From contig CANROJ010000006.1 of NCBI GenBank assembly GCA_947632215.1, forward strand, positions 1 through 64,000: a DNA stretch of 64,000 nt, in the 5' to 3' direction. The translations under genes and the position numbers were made by a program. Shown here one piece after another: positions 18,803 through 27,171 of the stretch. Source of the stretch: an uncultured Flavobacterium sp. (GTDB lineage: Bacteria; Bacteroidota; Bacteroidia; Flavobacteriales; Flavobacteriaceae). The notes below the pieces were generated by a model. That model made no database searches, was not told the DNA's origin, and was given only the letters and a program-made list of their open reading frames with translations. Positions within the stretch are counted from its first letter, which is position 1. Every line of letters starts with the position of its first letter.

Positions 18803-19645
18803 CTACAACAAACGTATTTTTGCATTTAAACGATTAAGCAAATCTTTACTCAAAGTATTCTGGTAGGTTTTCTTGCGGTATTGTGTTATAGGCTGAATAC
18901 CAATTATAGCATTGGTTAAAAACAACTCATCTGCTTTTTGTAATTCAAAAGCCGAAACTGGCTGCTCTACAATAGTGTAATCTGGGTGTTTTTCAAGTAA
19001 TTCAATTATTTGCTTACGCATAACTCCTTTTACACAACCTTGGGTTAAATCAGGAGTCTTCACTACCTTATCTTTCACTACAAACAAGTTAGCATTAAGA
19101 GCTTCAATTACACTCTTTTCATCGTTTAACAATAAACAGTTTTGATATCCATTTTCACTAGCGAAGATACTTCCAGTAACGTTTATTAATCGATTAGTAG
19201 TTTTTAAAGAAGATAAAAGATTCTTGCTGACATAGAAATCTTTAAACAATTCCACTTCATAAGGCTCTTGATTAAAAACATACAAAGGATCTTCTAAGGC
19301 TTTAGCAGAAATAATATAATCAATCTTTCTAGTGTTTGGAAGATATGTTCCTCCAGATTGTCTATATACAGTCAAGCGCACGCGGTAACTTTTAGTCAAC
19401 TGATCCATACTTTGGATTAGTGCAATGATTTGCTGCTCGAAATATTCCATGGTAAAATCCATTGGAATCTCCATGCGTAAAATACGCATAGAAGACATTA
19501 ATCTAAAATAATGGTCTTCTAAAAAAAGTACTTTATTATCTAATACTTTTACTGTTTCAAAAACTGCATCCCCGTACAAAAAACCGCGGTTATTTTCTAT
19601 GGATACTTCTGCTTTAGAAACTAGTTTGCCGTTAACATTAATCAT
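18803..19645 (-). CDS. Class IV aminotransferase (PabC/IlvE-like)
   Basis: A 280-residue PLP enzyme of fold type IV. Seen: NRGFLYGDAVFETVKV at about 19-34, ARG/Arg-bearing YRVRLTVYRQSGG, the PLP Lys in SLKTTNRL, EALNANLFVVKD and the closing TQGCVKGVMRKQII. The family holds branched-chain aminotransferases, D-amino-acid aminotransferase and aminodeoxychorismate lyase. In flavobacteria single genes of this size are often annotated as aminodeoxychorismate lyase (folate path), but sequence does not decide; no folate gene is near. Confidence 0.85.
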   Translation of the reverse strand: MINVNGKLVSKAEVSIENNRGFLYGDAVFETVKVLDNKVLFLEDHYFRLMSSMRILRMEIPMDFTMEYFEQQIIALIQSMDQLTKSYRVRLTVYRQSGGTYLPNTRKIDYIISAKALEDPLYVFNQEPYEVELFKDFYVSKNLLSSLKTTNRLINVTGSIFASENGYQNCLLLNDEKSVIEALNANLFVVKDKVVKTPDLTQGCVKGVMRKQIIELLEKHPDYTIVEQPVSAFELQKADELFLTNAIIGIQPITQYRKKTYQNTLSKDLLNRLNAKIRLL

Positions 19646-19700
19646 ATTGTTTTGTTCTGATTACTATTAACGGCAAATATATGTTTTATTTATCTAAATA

Positions 19701-20087
19701 TTAAGCAGAACCTAATACTTGTTTTAAATCACTGATTTGATTCTCCCACAATTGTTTACTTTCAGAAACCTCATCTAACTCAGCAAAATCAGTCACTGTT
19801 AGAGTTACATCCTTGGTAAGTTCATCTTTAGTGATACGAATTTCAAAATAATAATCTGTCTCTGCATCTTGTTCATCTAACCATCTATAGCGCACACGCT
19901 CATCGGCTTTCTTAGTAACCAACTTAGCTTTCTCTAGAGAATCTCCCCAAGAAAAAGAGTATATTTCCCCTCTAGAATTAACATTATCTGCAAACCATTC
20001 ACTTAATCCAGATGGGTCCGATATATATTGATATAGTAATTGCGGTGATGCATTTATAGAGAATTCTACTTCGTATTTTTCTTTCAT
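19701..20087 (-). CDS. START-like (SRPBCC) domain protein
   Basis: A 128-residue protein of the START-like/AHSA1 fold, a hydrophobic-cavity domain. Seen: MKEKYEVEFSINASPQLLYQYISDPSGLSEWFADNV, the typical first strand and helix with the SxWF pattern, and later strands ending in a long helix ESKQLWENQISDLKQVLGSA. Ligand unknown. I take 20087 as start; 24 more codons upstream are rich in Lys/Phe and unlike the family. Confidence 0.85.
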   Translation of the reverse strand: MKEKYEVEFSINASPQLLYQYISDPSGLSEWFADNVNSRGEIYSFSWGDSLEKAKLVTKKADERVRYRWLDEQDAETDYYFEIRITKDELTKDVTLTVTDFAELDEVSESKQLWENQISDLKQVLGSA

Positions 20088-20166
20088 AGCGTTTTTTTTG
20101 TCTTTTAGTTTTTCGAATATAGACATTATTTTCAAATAAAAAAATATTTTCAAACACATTCACCCC

Positions 20167-20196
20167 TTGATAATAAAAATTATTTTATTAATTTTG
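20167..20196 (+). promoter_or_regulatory. Consensus promoter of first tRNA-Met
   Basis: TTG (20167-20169), 19 bases, TAATTTTG (20189-20196). Confidence 0.75.
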
Positions 20197-20233
20197 CACC
20201 TCTGTTAAATTAACATCATAACTACAGAATCTC

Positions 20234-20307
20234 GGCGAGGTAGCTCAGTTGGTTAGAGCGCAGGATTCATAACCCTGAGGTCACGGGTTCAACTCCCGTC
20301 TTCGCTA
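20234..20307 (+). tRNA. tRNA-Met (CAT), copy 1
   Basis: Cloverleaf of 74 bases: acceptor GGCGAGG with CTTCGCT, D arm GCTC/GAGC, anticodon loop TTCATAA with CAT, T arm ACGGG-TTCAACT-CCCGT. 3' CCA is not encoded. The anticodon stem lacks the three G-C pairs of initiator tRNA, so it is an elongator Met type; a CAT tRNA modified to read ATA (Ile2) cannot be ruled out. Position 18 region reads GTTGG, against GTCGG in the other copies. Confidence 0.93.
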
Positions 20308-20310
20308 CAA

Positions 20311-20348
20311 ACAAAAGGACATAATCTTTTTAGATTATGTCCTTTTGT
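20311..20348 (+). terminator. Terminator of tRNA copy 1
   Basis: Perfect 17-base arms (20311-20327 with 20332-20348) around a TTTT loop, only three bases after the tRNA. Confidence 0.9.
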
Positions 20349-20561
20349 CATCTAATATAGCCTTAAATAAGTGGTAGAACACCGCATTTAGACCTAAAAA
20401 ACTTTTAAAGAATCTGATGTGTTTTTTATTAATTATTTATAAGCGCTAACAAAAAACAATTTTATATCCAATAAAATAAAAAATGAGTTAACCACAATTA
20501 ACTTTTAACCAAACACTTACACAAACACTTCGCTTTTCTAAAAAAATTAGTCAATAAAAGG

Positions 20562-20592
20562 TTTGTGAATTTTATAAATTACTTTATATTTG
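20562..20592 (+). promoter_or_regulatory. Consensus promoter of second tRNA-Met
   Basis: TTTG (20562-20565), 19 bases, TATATTTG (20585-20592), followed by GCACTCGCAA, a string shared with copy 3. Confidence 0.75.
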
Positions 20593-20631
20593 CACTCGCA
20601 AGTCAGACATTAGACCTACTTGCAAAGCCAT

Positions 20632-20705
20632 GGCGAGGTAGCTCAGTCGGTTAGAGCGCAGGATTCATAACCCTGAGGTCACGGGTTCAACTCCCGTCTT
20701 CGCTA
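20632..20705 (+). tRNA. tRNA-Met (CAT), copy 2
   Basis: Same 74-base gene as copy 1 but with C for T in the D loop (AGTCGG). Anticodon CAT, no encoded CCA. Identical to copy 3. Confidence 0.93.
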
Positions 20706-20710
20706 CATAT

Positions 20711-20746
20711 AAAAAGGACATATTCTATATAGATTATGTCCTTTTT
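20711..20746 (+). terminator. Terminator of tRNA copy 2
   Basis: Sixteen-base arms with one mismatch, AAAAAGGACATATTCT against AGATTATGTCCTTTTT, loop ATAT. Related in sequence to the terminator of copy 1. Confidence 0.85.
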
Positions 20747-20833
20747 TCATTTTATATCCGTTTAGAGTAAAAAAATTAGCCACCTTATGATTACATAAAA
20801 TGGCTAACCTTTGGTAAATGTGAACTACACTTA

Positions 20834-21217
20834 CTATTGTCGATTAATTACAACTTCTTCTAAGTTTTCTATCTCATCCTGGGTAAACAAACGGTAATTT
20901 ACTTTAAAAGTTTTGCCCTTGGGAATCTCTAGTGAAAATCCTCCGGTTCCAAATCCGTCAAATACATCAATGGTAAAATGAGCATGTTTCCAATATTGAA
21001 ATAAATCTCGGTCAACCCAAAATTCATAGCCCATAACCTCACCTAATCTGACATCTTTCTTCCTTAAATAATATCCGCCTTTTTTAAAACACATTGGTTG
21101 GGTACCTTCACAACAACCCCCTGCTTGGTAAAACATCAAATCACCATGCTCCTGGGCGAGCTCTTTAATTAACTCAGCTGCTTTTGGGGTAACATCTATG
21201 CGGCTTACCTTCTTCAT
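20834..21217 (-). CDS. DUF779 family protein
   Basis: A 127-residue DUF779 protein. Seen: LMFYQAGGCCEGTQPMCFKKGGYYLR with the conserved Cys cluster CC...C, VMGYEFWVDRDLFQYW with aromatic residues, and GFGTGGFSLEIPKGKTF. The family is almost always next to an NAD-dependent aldehyde dehydrogenase; the Cys set suggests metal binding or a redox role, not proven. Here it starts 11 bases after the dehydrogenase, so one mRNA. Confidence 0.88.
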   Translation of the reverse strand: MKKVSRIDVTPKAAELIKELAQEHGDLMFYQAGGCCEGTQPMCFKKGGYYLRKKDVRLGEVMGYEFWVDRDLFQYWKHAHFTIDVFDGFGTGGFSLEIPKGKTFKVNYRLFTQDEIENLEEVVINRQ

Positions 21218-21228
21218 AAATAGTTTTT

Positions 21229-22734
21229 TTAGAAGAATCCTAATTTTTTCTTGTCGTAAGAAATTAGCATATTCTTAGTTTGTCTATAATAATCTAACAT
21301 CATCTTATGGTTTTCTCTACCAATTCCAGACTGTTTATAACCTCCAAATGGAGCTCCTGCTGGATAATTATGATAGTTATTCACCCAAACACGTCCAGCT
21401 TGAATTGCTCTTGGCACTTGATATAACTGATGAGCATCTCTGGTCCATACTCCCGCTCCTAAACCATATAAAGTATCATTGGCAATTTCGATAGCTTCTG
21501 CCTCATCTTTGAAGGTAGTAACAGCCAATACAGGTCCGAAGATTTCCTCTTGGAAAATTCTCATCTTATTGTGTCCTTTAAATAAAGTTGGCTCAATATA
21601 ATATCCACCTTCTAGTTCTCCCCCTAGCTGATTGACATTTCCTCCAACTAAAACTTCAGCACCTTCTTCTTTACCTAATTTTAAATAAGCTGAAATTTTA
21701 TCGTACTGCATTTTAGAAGCCTGTGCCCCCATCATAGTAGTTGGATCTAATGGATTACCAAATTTAATATCTTTTACTCTTTGGATTACCTTGGCAATAA
21801 ACTTATCATAAATACTCTCTTGGATTAACAATCTAGAAGGACAAGTACAAATCTCTCCTTGATTAAAGGCAAATAAAACAGCACCTTCAACGGCTTTATC
21901 TAAGAATTCATCATCGTGATCCATTACAGACTCAAAGAAAACATTTGGAGACTTACCTCCTAATTCTAAAGTCACTGGAATAATATTCTCTGTTGCATAC
22001 TGCATTACTAAACGACCCGTTGGTGTACTACCTGTAAAAGCAGCTTTTTTAACCTTTGGATTAGTAACTAAGTCTTCTCCTAATTCACTACCAAAACCAT
22101 TAACTACATTTATTACTCCTTTAGGAAGTAGATCTCCTATAAGTTCCATTAATACCATAATAGACACTGGAGTACTCTCTGCAGGTTTTAAAACAACTGT
22201 ATTTCCAGCTGCTAAGGCAGGAGCTAATTTCCAAACTGCCATTAAAAGTGGGAAGTTCCAAGGAATAATTTGGGCTACAACCCCAATTGGCTCATGTACA
22301 ATTAAAGATACAGTATTAGAATCTAATTCAGATAATGAACCTTCCTCGGCACGAATAACACTTGCGAAATATCTAAAGTGATCAATTGCTAATGGAATAT
22401 CTGCGTTAAGAGTTTCTCTAATAGCTTTTCCATTATCGATAGTTTCAACTTTTGCAATATATTCTAGATTCTCTTGCATACGATCAGCAATCTTATTTAA
22501 GATAAGACTACGCTGGGTAGCAGAAGTTTTACTCCAAATCTCAAAGGCCTTATCTGCAGCATCAACTGCTAATACAAGATCACCCTCACTTGAGTGAGCC
22601 ACCTTTGCAAAAGGCTTACCTGTAATAGGAGTAATAGAATCAAAATATTTTCCATTTACTGGAGCTACAAATTCACCATTAATATAATTCCCGTATTTTT
22701 CCTTAAATTCAGGAAACTTAAAATCATTTGTCAT
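21229..22734 (-). CDS. NAD-dependent aldehyde dehydrogenase
   Basis: A 501-residue ALDH-superfamily enzyme oxidising aldehydes to acids. Seen: [29 protein letters not shown]-type [10 protein letters not shown], catalytic Glu in [11 protein letters not shown], catalytic Cys in [24 protein letters not shown]. The QGEICTC form and pairing with DUF779 are typical of the AldB/ExaC acetaldehyde group, so acetaldehyde is the likeliest substrate (inference). A -7 element TATCTTTG lies upstream (22825 down to 22818). Confidence 0.93.
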   Translation of the reverse strand: MTNDFKFPEFKEKYGNYINGEFVAPVNGKYFDSITPITGKPFAKVAHSSEGDLVLAVDAADKAFEIWSKTSATQRSLILNKIADRMQENLEYIAKVETIDNGKAIRETLNADIPLAIDHFRYFASVIRAEEGSLSELDSNTVSLIVHEPIGVVAQIIPWNFPLLMAVWKLAPALAAGNTVVLKPAESTPVSIMVLMELIGDLLPKGVINVVNGFGSELGEDLVTNPKVKKAAFTGSTPTGRLVMQYATENIIPVTLELGGKSPNVFFESVMDHDDEFLDKAVEGAVLFAFNQGEICTCPSRLLIQESIYDKFIAKVIQRVKDIKFGNPLDPTTMMGAQASKMQYDKISAYLKLGKEEGAEVLVGGNVNQLGGELEGGYYIEPTLFKGHNKMRIFQEEIFGPVLAVTTFKDEAEAIEIANDTLYGLGAGVWTRDAHQLYQVPRAIQAGRVWVNNYHNYPAGAPFGGYKQSGIGRENHKMMLDYYRQTKNMLISYDKKKLGFF

Positions 22735-22983
22735 TTAAATAGTTTTTTTTTGTTAGATATTCCTAATATACGCATTATCTAACTACAAACCAATGCCATT
22801 AAGAGCTAATTAACAACCAAAGATAAAATTTAACATTAGCTATATACACGATATTTAAACAGTATCTTACCCTTAGCCACCTCCTATTACCAAACATTTT
22901 TAATCCTTAAAAAAACTAATACTCTCACTATAAAACACTTAATAACTTAAATCGATTTAATCTTTAAATTATCTATAAAAATA
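22735..22983. other. Intergenic region upstream of the ALDH gene
   Basis: AT-rich, no protein-like frame. It holds the presumed ALDH promoter (TATCTTTG, minus strand, 22818-22825). No operator palindrome that I could recognise. Confidence 0.5.
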
Positions 22984-23014
22984 TTTGCAAACATTTTAAA
23001 TAACTCTATATTTG
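22984..23014 (+). promoter_or_regulatory. Consensus promoter of third tRNA-Met
   Basis: TTTG (22984-22987), 19 bases, TATATTTG (23007-23014), then GCACTCGCAA as in copy 2. Confidence 0.75.
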
Positions 23015-23053
23015 CACTCGCAATAAGGCCTTAGGCCCTCTTTGCAATACCAT

Positions 23054-23127
23054 GGCGAGGTAGCTCAGTCGGTTAGAGCGCAGGATTCATAACCCTGAGG
23101 TCACGGGTTCAACTCCCGTCTTCGCTA
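23054..23127 (+). tRNA. tRNA-Met (CAT), copy 3
   Basis: Identical to copy 2 over all 74 bases, and the CAT just before the tRNA plus the promoter region are shared too, which points to duplication of a promoter-plus-tRNA unit. No encoded CCA. Confidence 0.93.
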
Positions 23128-23131
23128 CTAG

Positions 23132-23168
23132 ACAGGACAAATGAAATATATTTTCGTTTGTCTTGTTT
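23132..23168 (+). terminator. Terminator of tRNA copy 3
   Basis: Arms GACAAATGAAA (23136-23146) and TTTCGTTTGTC (23152-23162) with one G-U pair, then a T-rich stretch. Sequence differs from the other two tRNA terminators. Confidence 0.75.
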
Positions 23169-23169
23169 T

Positions 23170-23606
23170 TATTTTGGGTAATTCGTTGTTTATCTGAAAG
23201 ATGTAGCTTGCGATTACATTCATTCGGGAAGTTCGCTACGTTTTTGCGTCAAACTCCAATTTTTCAGGGAATATCGAACCAATTATAGCTCTATTAGTGC
23301 TGATTTGACCATCGTTGTACAATTTTGGAATACTTCCTATGTACTTCAAGGCTCTGTCCAATGATTTCTATACATTGATTTTCTTAGCATCAGAAGCATC
23401 TTTGCTCAACTGTTCTTCCAGACTCTCAATTCGTTTCTTGCATTCATCTTTGATTTCGAGTTATTCATCATCATCAATAATTTCAGATAAGAGTTTGTTG
23501 CGTGCTACTGATAACCTTGCATTCAGCTTATCTATTTCTTGTACCATTTGCTTCTTCTGGTCAAAAGGATTTTTTATGAATTTCTTGTAATTATTTAACA
23601 GTAGCT
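23170..23606 (-). pseudogene. Serine recombinase remnant (C-terminal part)
   Basis: On the minus strand one frame reads as the C-terminus of a large serine recombinase of the Bacteroidota type: a coiled-coil stretch (MVQEIDKLNARLSVARNKLL, SEIIDDDE, ECKKRIESLEEQL) and the end motif IIGSIFPEKLEFDAKT..RTSRMN. It is broken by three in-frame stops (23461-23463, 23368-23370, 23236-23238) and lacks the catalytic N-terminal domain. So it is a dead fragment of an integrase that once sat by the third tRNA. Family assignment rests on remembered motif patterns. Confidence 0.7.
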
Positions 23607-23771
23607 TTTTTATAATTCGAGAAGCCCCCTTAACGCAAATTGTTGCATATTCCTTTCAAAAATATCGTTGGCTAGCTCCGCTTTTTGGGATCAATCTCAA
23701 AACCTGTGGTTATGCAAATAATTTAGCTAAACGGTATAAAAAGAAATTCACATCTCTAACTCCTCTAAACT
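23607..23771. other. Unassigned spacer between two gene remnants
   Basis: No coherent frame. Slightly higher GC than nearby spacers and without the usual T-runs, so it may be part of the same decayed insert. Confidence 0.35.
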
Positions 23772-24162
23772 GTGCTCGATTACTTTATTAGGAATCAATA
23801 CCTTGAAAATGGCATTGGAAGATGGGCTATTATAAGCAAAGAAAATAACGAATTTATAAGATGGACTGGCTTTAAATGGATTACAGAACAAACAAACGGT
23901 CACAAAAATTATTATGATTTAGAATACCGCTTGCTTCAAGAAAATTGGGGGAAAAGGTATCGCTACTGAAACAGCAATAGGGGCATTAAAATACGGTTTT
24001 GAGAATTTGAAAACTGATAAAATCATTGCTATTGCCCATTGTAATAATGTTAGTTCAAATAAGGTTCTTCAAAAAATAGGAATGAAATTGATTGAAAATT
24101 TTCCCTATCAAGACGTCCAACACAACTGGTATGAAATAAACAAGGCTGAATTCCTGAAATAA
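23772..24162 (+). pseudogene. GNAT acetyltransferase, truncated and frameshifted
   Basis: The first frame gives NQYLENGIGRWAIISKENNEFI and LEYRLLQENWGK, then hits a stop; taking out one G from the GGGGG run near 23946-23950 continues as GIATETAIGALKYGFENL, ALL-type acetyl-CoA loop (QxxGxG/A equivalent is GKGIATE), HCNNVSSNKVLQKIGMKL and a normal end. This is the RimJ/RimL type GNAT fold. About 60-70 N-terminal residues are absent too (in-frame stop just before 23772), so it is a true pseudogene and not merely a sequencing slip. Confidence 0.75.
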
Positions 24163-24576
24163 AATTTACTAACTTAAAGCTCGTATAAGCCTTCGAAAGG
24201 GTTAGTTTTAGGTTTATATTTGCTAATACACACAAACAAAATCTATTACTTTGTTTACTACATTGGATAATTCTATTTTATTTTCTTAGTTACATTCTAG
24301 ACTTTCTTGTACTATTTTGTAAAGCCAGACCACATTTTAAGAAAAGGGGTCTTATTAAAAATTAAGATGCATTAATAAGGCAATTATTTTATAAAAAACC
24401 CGAACTTTGAATATATCGTGAAATAACAAATACAAAACAACAGTAAATCTTGTAAACAACAGTCCTGAGAAAAATATTTGATTGCATAGCCTTAATCGAA
24501 TTTTTTACCTAGAAATTAAATAATCTTGAGTCTGTTTGATTTATTAGTTGACTCTATCACTATTAAAACTATAACT
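24163..24576. other. Non-coding stretch upstream of the M20 gene
   Basis: AT-rich, no protein-like frame on either strand and no copy of the tRNA 3' end that would mark an attachment site. Confidence 0.45.
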
Positions 24577-25737
24577 ATGAACAAAACCATTTTAGAAGAA
24601 ACAAAAAAGCTTCACAATCAGATGAAACAATGGATGGATCACATGCATGAATCTCCTGAATTAGCAATGCAAGAGACACAAACCTCTAATTTTATTGCCG
24701 ATAAAGTAAGGTCATTTGGTTACCATGTTGTTCAAGGAGTGGGACAAACAGGGATAGTAGCCTCTCTCAGTGCAGGTGATGGAAATAAATCCATTGGATT
24801 AAGAGCTGATTTTGATGCTCTTCCTATACAGGAAGTAAATGATCTTCCCTACAAAAGTAAAATAGACAACAAAGCTCACCTTTGTGGGCATGATGGTCAT
24901 ACAGCCATGTTATTAGGGGCAGCCAAATACTTAGCAGACACAAAAAATTTCAATGGTACTGTCCGCCTTATTTTTCAACCTGGTGAAGAAACAATGCAAG
25001 GTGGCCCTGCGATGATTAAAGATGGATTGTTTGAAAAATTCCCTGTAGACGCAGTTTATGGACTCCATAATATGCCAGGCCTAGAAACAGGAAAATTTCA
25101 ATTTTACCAAGGTGAAATGATGGCCGCGGTAGATAACTGGGAAATTGAAATCATTGGTAAAGGAAGTCATGGTTCTATGCCTGAATTAGCAATAGACCCA
25201 ATTGTATGCGGATCCTCCTTAGTGATGGCCCTACAAACAATTGTTTCAAGAAACGTATCTCCATGGAAAAACTCAGTGGTTTCTGTTGGTGCTTTCCTGG
25301 CCGGAAACGCTGGTAATGTTGTTCCCCAGAACGCCATATTGCGATTAAGCATTAGAAATATGGATGCCAAGGTACGCCAAATGGTACTAGATAAAATTCG
25401 AACCATTACAAAGGCACAAGCCCAGGCTTTCTGCTGTCAATATGAAATAAGAGAGGGCATCCCAGGAGCAGTCTTAGTAAATAGTGCCCAAAATACTAAC
25501 TGGGCTGCAGGTGTGGCAAGTGATTTATTTGGTAAGGATAAGGTAGAAAATCCTGGGCATCCTTATATGGGAAGCGAAGACTTTGCCTTTATGCTTGAGA
25601 AAAAACCTGGCACCTATTGTATGTTAGGTAATGGAGATTCATTCATGGTGCACCATCCCAACTATATTTTTAATCAAGATATTTTACCCATTGGTGCAGC
25701 CTATTGGGTAGGATTAGCCCAAGAGTATTTAAAATAA
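24577..25737 (+). CDS. M20 family amidohydrolase
   Basis: A 386-residue metal-dependent amidohydrolase of the M20D/hippurate hydrolase (IAA-amino acid hydrolase-like) group, which removes an acyl group from N-acyl amino acids. Seen: ESPELAMQE, GLRADFDALPIQE, metal-site CGHDGHTAML, QPGEETMQGG with the catalytic/metal Glu pair, the dimerisation-domain GKGSHGSMPELAIDP, and GSEDFAFMLEKKPG. All key residues are present. No signal peptide, so cytoplasmic. Start placed at 24577; the frame is open 17 codons further up but that part is unlike the family. Confidence 0.92.
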   Translation: MNKTILEETKKLHNQMKQWMDHMHESPELAMQETQTSNFIADKVRSFGYHVVQGVGQTGIVASLSAGDGNKSIGLRADFDALPIQEVNDLPYKSKIDNKAHLCGHDGHTAMLLGAAKYLADTKNFNGTVRLIFQPGEETMQGGPAMIKDGLFEKFPVDAVYGLHNMPGLETGKFQFYQGEMMAAVDNWEIEIIGKGSHGSMPELAIDPIVCGSSLVMALQTIVSRNVSPWKNSVVSVGAFLAGNAGNVVPQNAILRLSIRNMDAKVRQMVLDKIRTITKAQAQAFCCQYEIREGIPGAVLVNSAQNTNWAAGVASDLFGKDKVENPGHPYMGSEDFAFMLEKKPGTYCMLGNGDSFMVHHPNYIFNQDILPIGAAYWVGLAQEYLK

Positions 25738-26133
25738 GGTAAAGTCCAAGATAACCAGCTTTACTATGGCTTTAACAAAGCCAAGGATTCCACTCCAAAA
25801 AATAAATAAACCAAAGGCTCTATGGCACAATAACCATAGAGCCTTTGTTAGATATATTATCTTCTATAGAAATTATGGTCTATCAAGTATAATATTATTC
25901 TACGCTATATATAAAGCTTGTTATTAAGCTTTAAAACAAGATCATTACTATTGTTGGTATTCTTTTTTAAAATACCTTTACAATTACCACCATCTATACC
26001 CCTGGAGACTATACCAAGACTAATACTAACAATTACTTACTAGTTAAAAAGGTATTACTTATAGACAATAGAATAATACATTTTATTTTTATAACTTTAA
26101 AACCTATAAAATTCACCAACACCCTTTGGCACT
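25738..26133. other. Intergenic region with one terminator
   Basis: Apart from the hairpin at 25812-25847 I see only AT-rich sequence and no reading frame of note. Confidence 0.5.
25812..25847 (+). terminator. Terminator after the M20 gene
   Basis: Perfect 14-base arms CAAAGGCTCTATGG and complement with an 8-base loop, ending in TTTG. Confidence 0.8.
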
Positions 26134-26373
26134 ATGCTACACAATACCATGTCCGTTGCTTTAACTCTTACTATTGGAAATATAAATAACTTAGAGAACA
26201 TTGTTCAATACTGTTTCTTGGTAGCATTTATCATAGTGTTACTTCGCCTTTTTAGAGATACAATGTATTTAAAAATCCCTTATAAGCAGGCTATACAAAA
26301 AAGAAGCTCTACATTGATCTCATTAATAATAATGTATATCATTGTAAGTTTACTGATGATATTAAATAAATAG
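26134..26373 (+). CDS. Small predicted membrane protein
   Basis: A 79-residue frame of unknown function with two hydrophobic segments, about residues 25-41 (VQYCFLVAFIIVLLRLF) and 61-77 (LISLIIMYIIVSLLMIL), split by a basic loop (RDTMYLKIPYKQAIQKRSS). The positive loop predicts both ends outside. Flanked by hairpins on both sides. Real but unrecognised, or a chance frame; composition favours a real gene. Confidence 0.55.
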   Translation: MLHNTMSVALTLTIGNINNLENIVQYCFLVAFIIVLLRLFRDTMYLKIPYKQAIQKRSSTLISLIIMYIIVSLLMILNK

Positions 26374-26403
26374 AGTCAATCTACGTTAGTAAACTGACTC
26401 TAT
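26371..26403. terminator. Hairpin between convergent genes
   Basis: Arms TAGAGTCA / TGACTCTA (26371-26378, 26395-26402) over a 16-base loop; overlaps the stop codon of the small membrane gene. Weak T-runs. Confidence 0.45.
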
Positions 26404-26426
26404 GTATTAAATCAAAATGTATTTTA

Positions 26427-27077
26427 TTACTCTTGAATATCCTCTTGTTCTGAATCAGGAAAAAAGTCCAAAAACTCAACATCTTCAGACATTGTTTTAT
26501 CGACAAAGTTCTCCATAACTTCAACTTCAAAAGTAGTAAAGTAAACGCGTTGTGTCTTACCTATACTTTCAGATAAACGGAACAAACGCGGCTCCAAGCG
26601 ATTTCTTAATTGTATATCTAAATCATCAATGATGTACATCTTTAGTCTATTTACATCGAAACCAGCCGAAGAAAACAACTCATTTAAGCGCTCTGCTGTA
26701 CCAACTAAAATGTCATTACCCAAGGATAGCTGATTCTTGTCCTCATCTAAATCTGAATGATCATGTACCCCATAAATAGAAATATCCATTCTATAGCTAA
26801 ATCGCTCAAATTCCTCTAAAATATGTTGTACTGCTGCTCTGTCTTTTACTACAATTAAAACACGAGTAGATAACATATCATGTACTGGTTCTTCTGTGCA
26901 TTGTAAAGCTGCAATAACTATACTTAAAGTTTTACCTTGGTCTTTAGGAGCGAAAATAACGAAATCTTGTCCGCTTTTAATTCTTCCAAAGGTCTTTTTT
27001 TGCATTAATGTTGGCTCTGTGAATCCTTGAGATTCTAAGTTAGCCATTAATGTAGAGTTTATTTTTTTTAATTTCAT
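26427..27077 (-). CDS. Half-helicase: single RecA-like domain, DEAD-box type
   Basis: A 216-residue protein resembling only the first RecA domain of a DEAD-box RNA helicase. Seen: Q-motif-like GFTEPTLMQKKTF, a Walker A in APKDQGKTLSIV, VLIVVKDRAAVQHI, ILVGTAERLNEL, and YIIDDLDIQLRN where DEAD would be. The DEAD box is DDLD and the whole second domain with the Arg fingers is missing; the protein ends in an acidic tail (DSEQEDIQE). So it probably binds RNA or ATP without unwinding. Start taken at 27077 (MKLKKINSTLM); it follows the ABC exporter genes on the same strand. Confidence 0.75.
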   Translation of the reverse strand: MKLKKINSTLMANLESQGFTEPTLMQKKTFGRIKSGQDFVIFAPKDQGKTLSIVIAALQCTEEPVHDMLSTRVLIVVKDRAAVQHILEEFERFSYRMDISIYGVHDHSDLDEDKNQLSLGNDILVGTAERLNELFSSAGFDVNRLKMYIIDDLDIQLRNRLEPRLFRLSESIGKTQRVYFTTFEVEVMENFVDKTMSEDVEFLDFFPDSEQEDIQE

Positions 27078-27171
27078 ATTCCATTGTTTATGGCCCCAAA
27101 GGTAAAAGGTCCAGTTTTTAATGATGATAAACAAAACACAAGTGTGCTGTGCTTATCTACCTTTGTTAATT

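Noticed and set aside
20234..23127. The CAT tRNAs as initiator tRNA
   Set aside because: The anticodon stem lacks the three consecutive G-C pairs and the first acceptor pair is formed, both unlike initiator tRNA.
23315..23590. Plus-strand frame of about 91 residues opposite the recombinase remnant
   Set aside because: Ser/Leu-rich and senseless; the minus strand in this stretch reads as a recombinase fragment, so the plus frame is its shadow.
23128..24576. Attachment-site repeat of the tRNA 3' end marking an island edge
   Set aside because: No second copy of the tRNA 3' sequence was found downstream, so boundaries of an island cannot be set.
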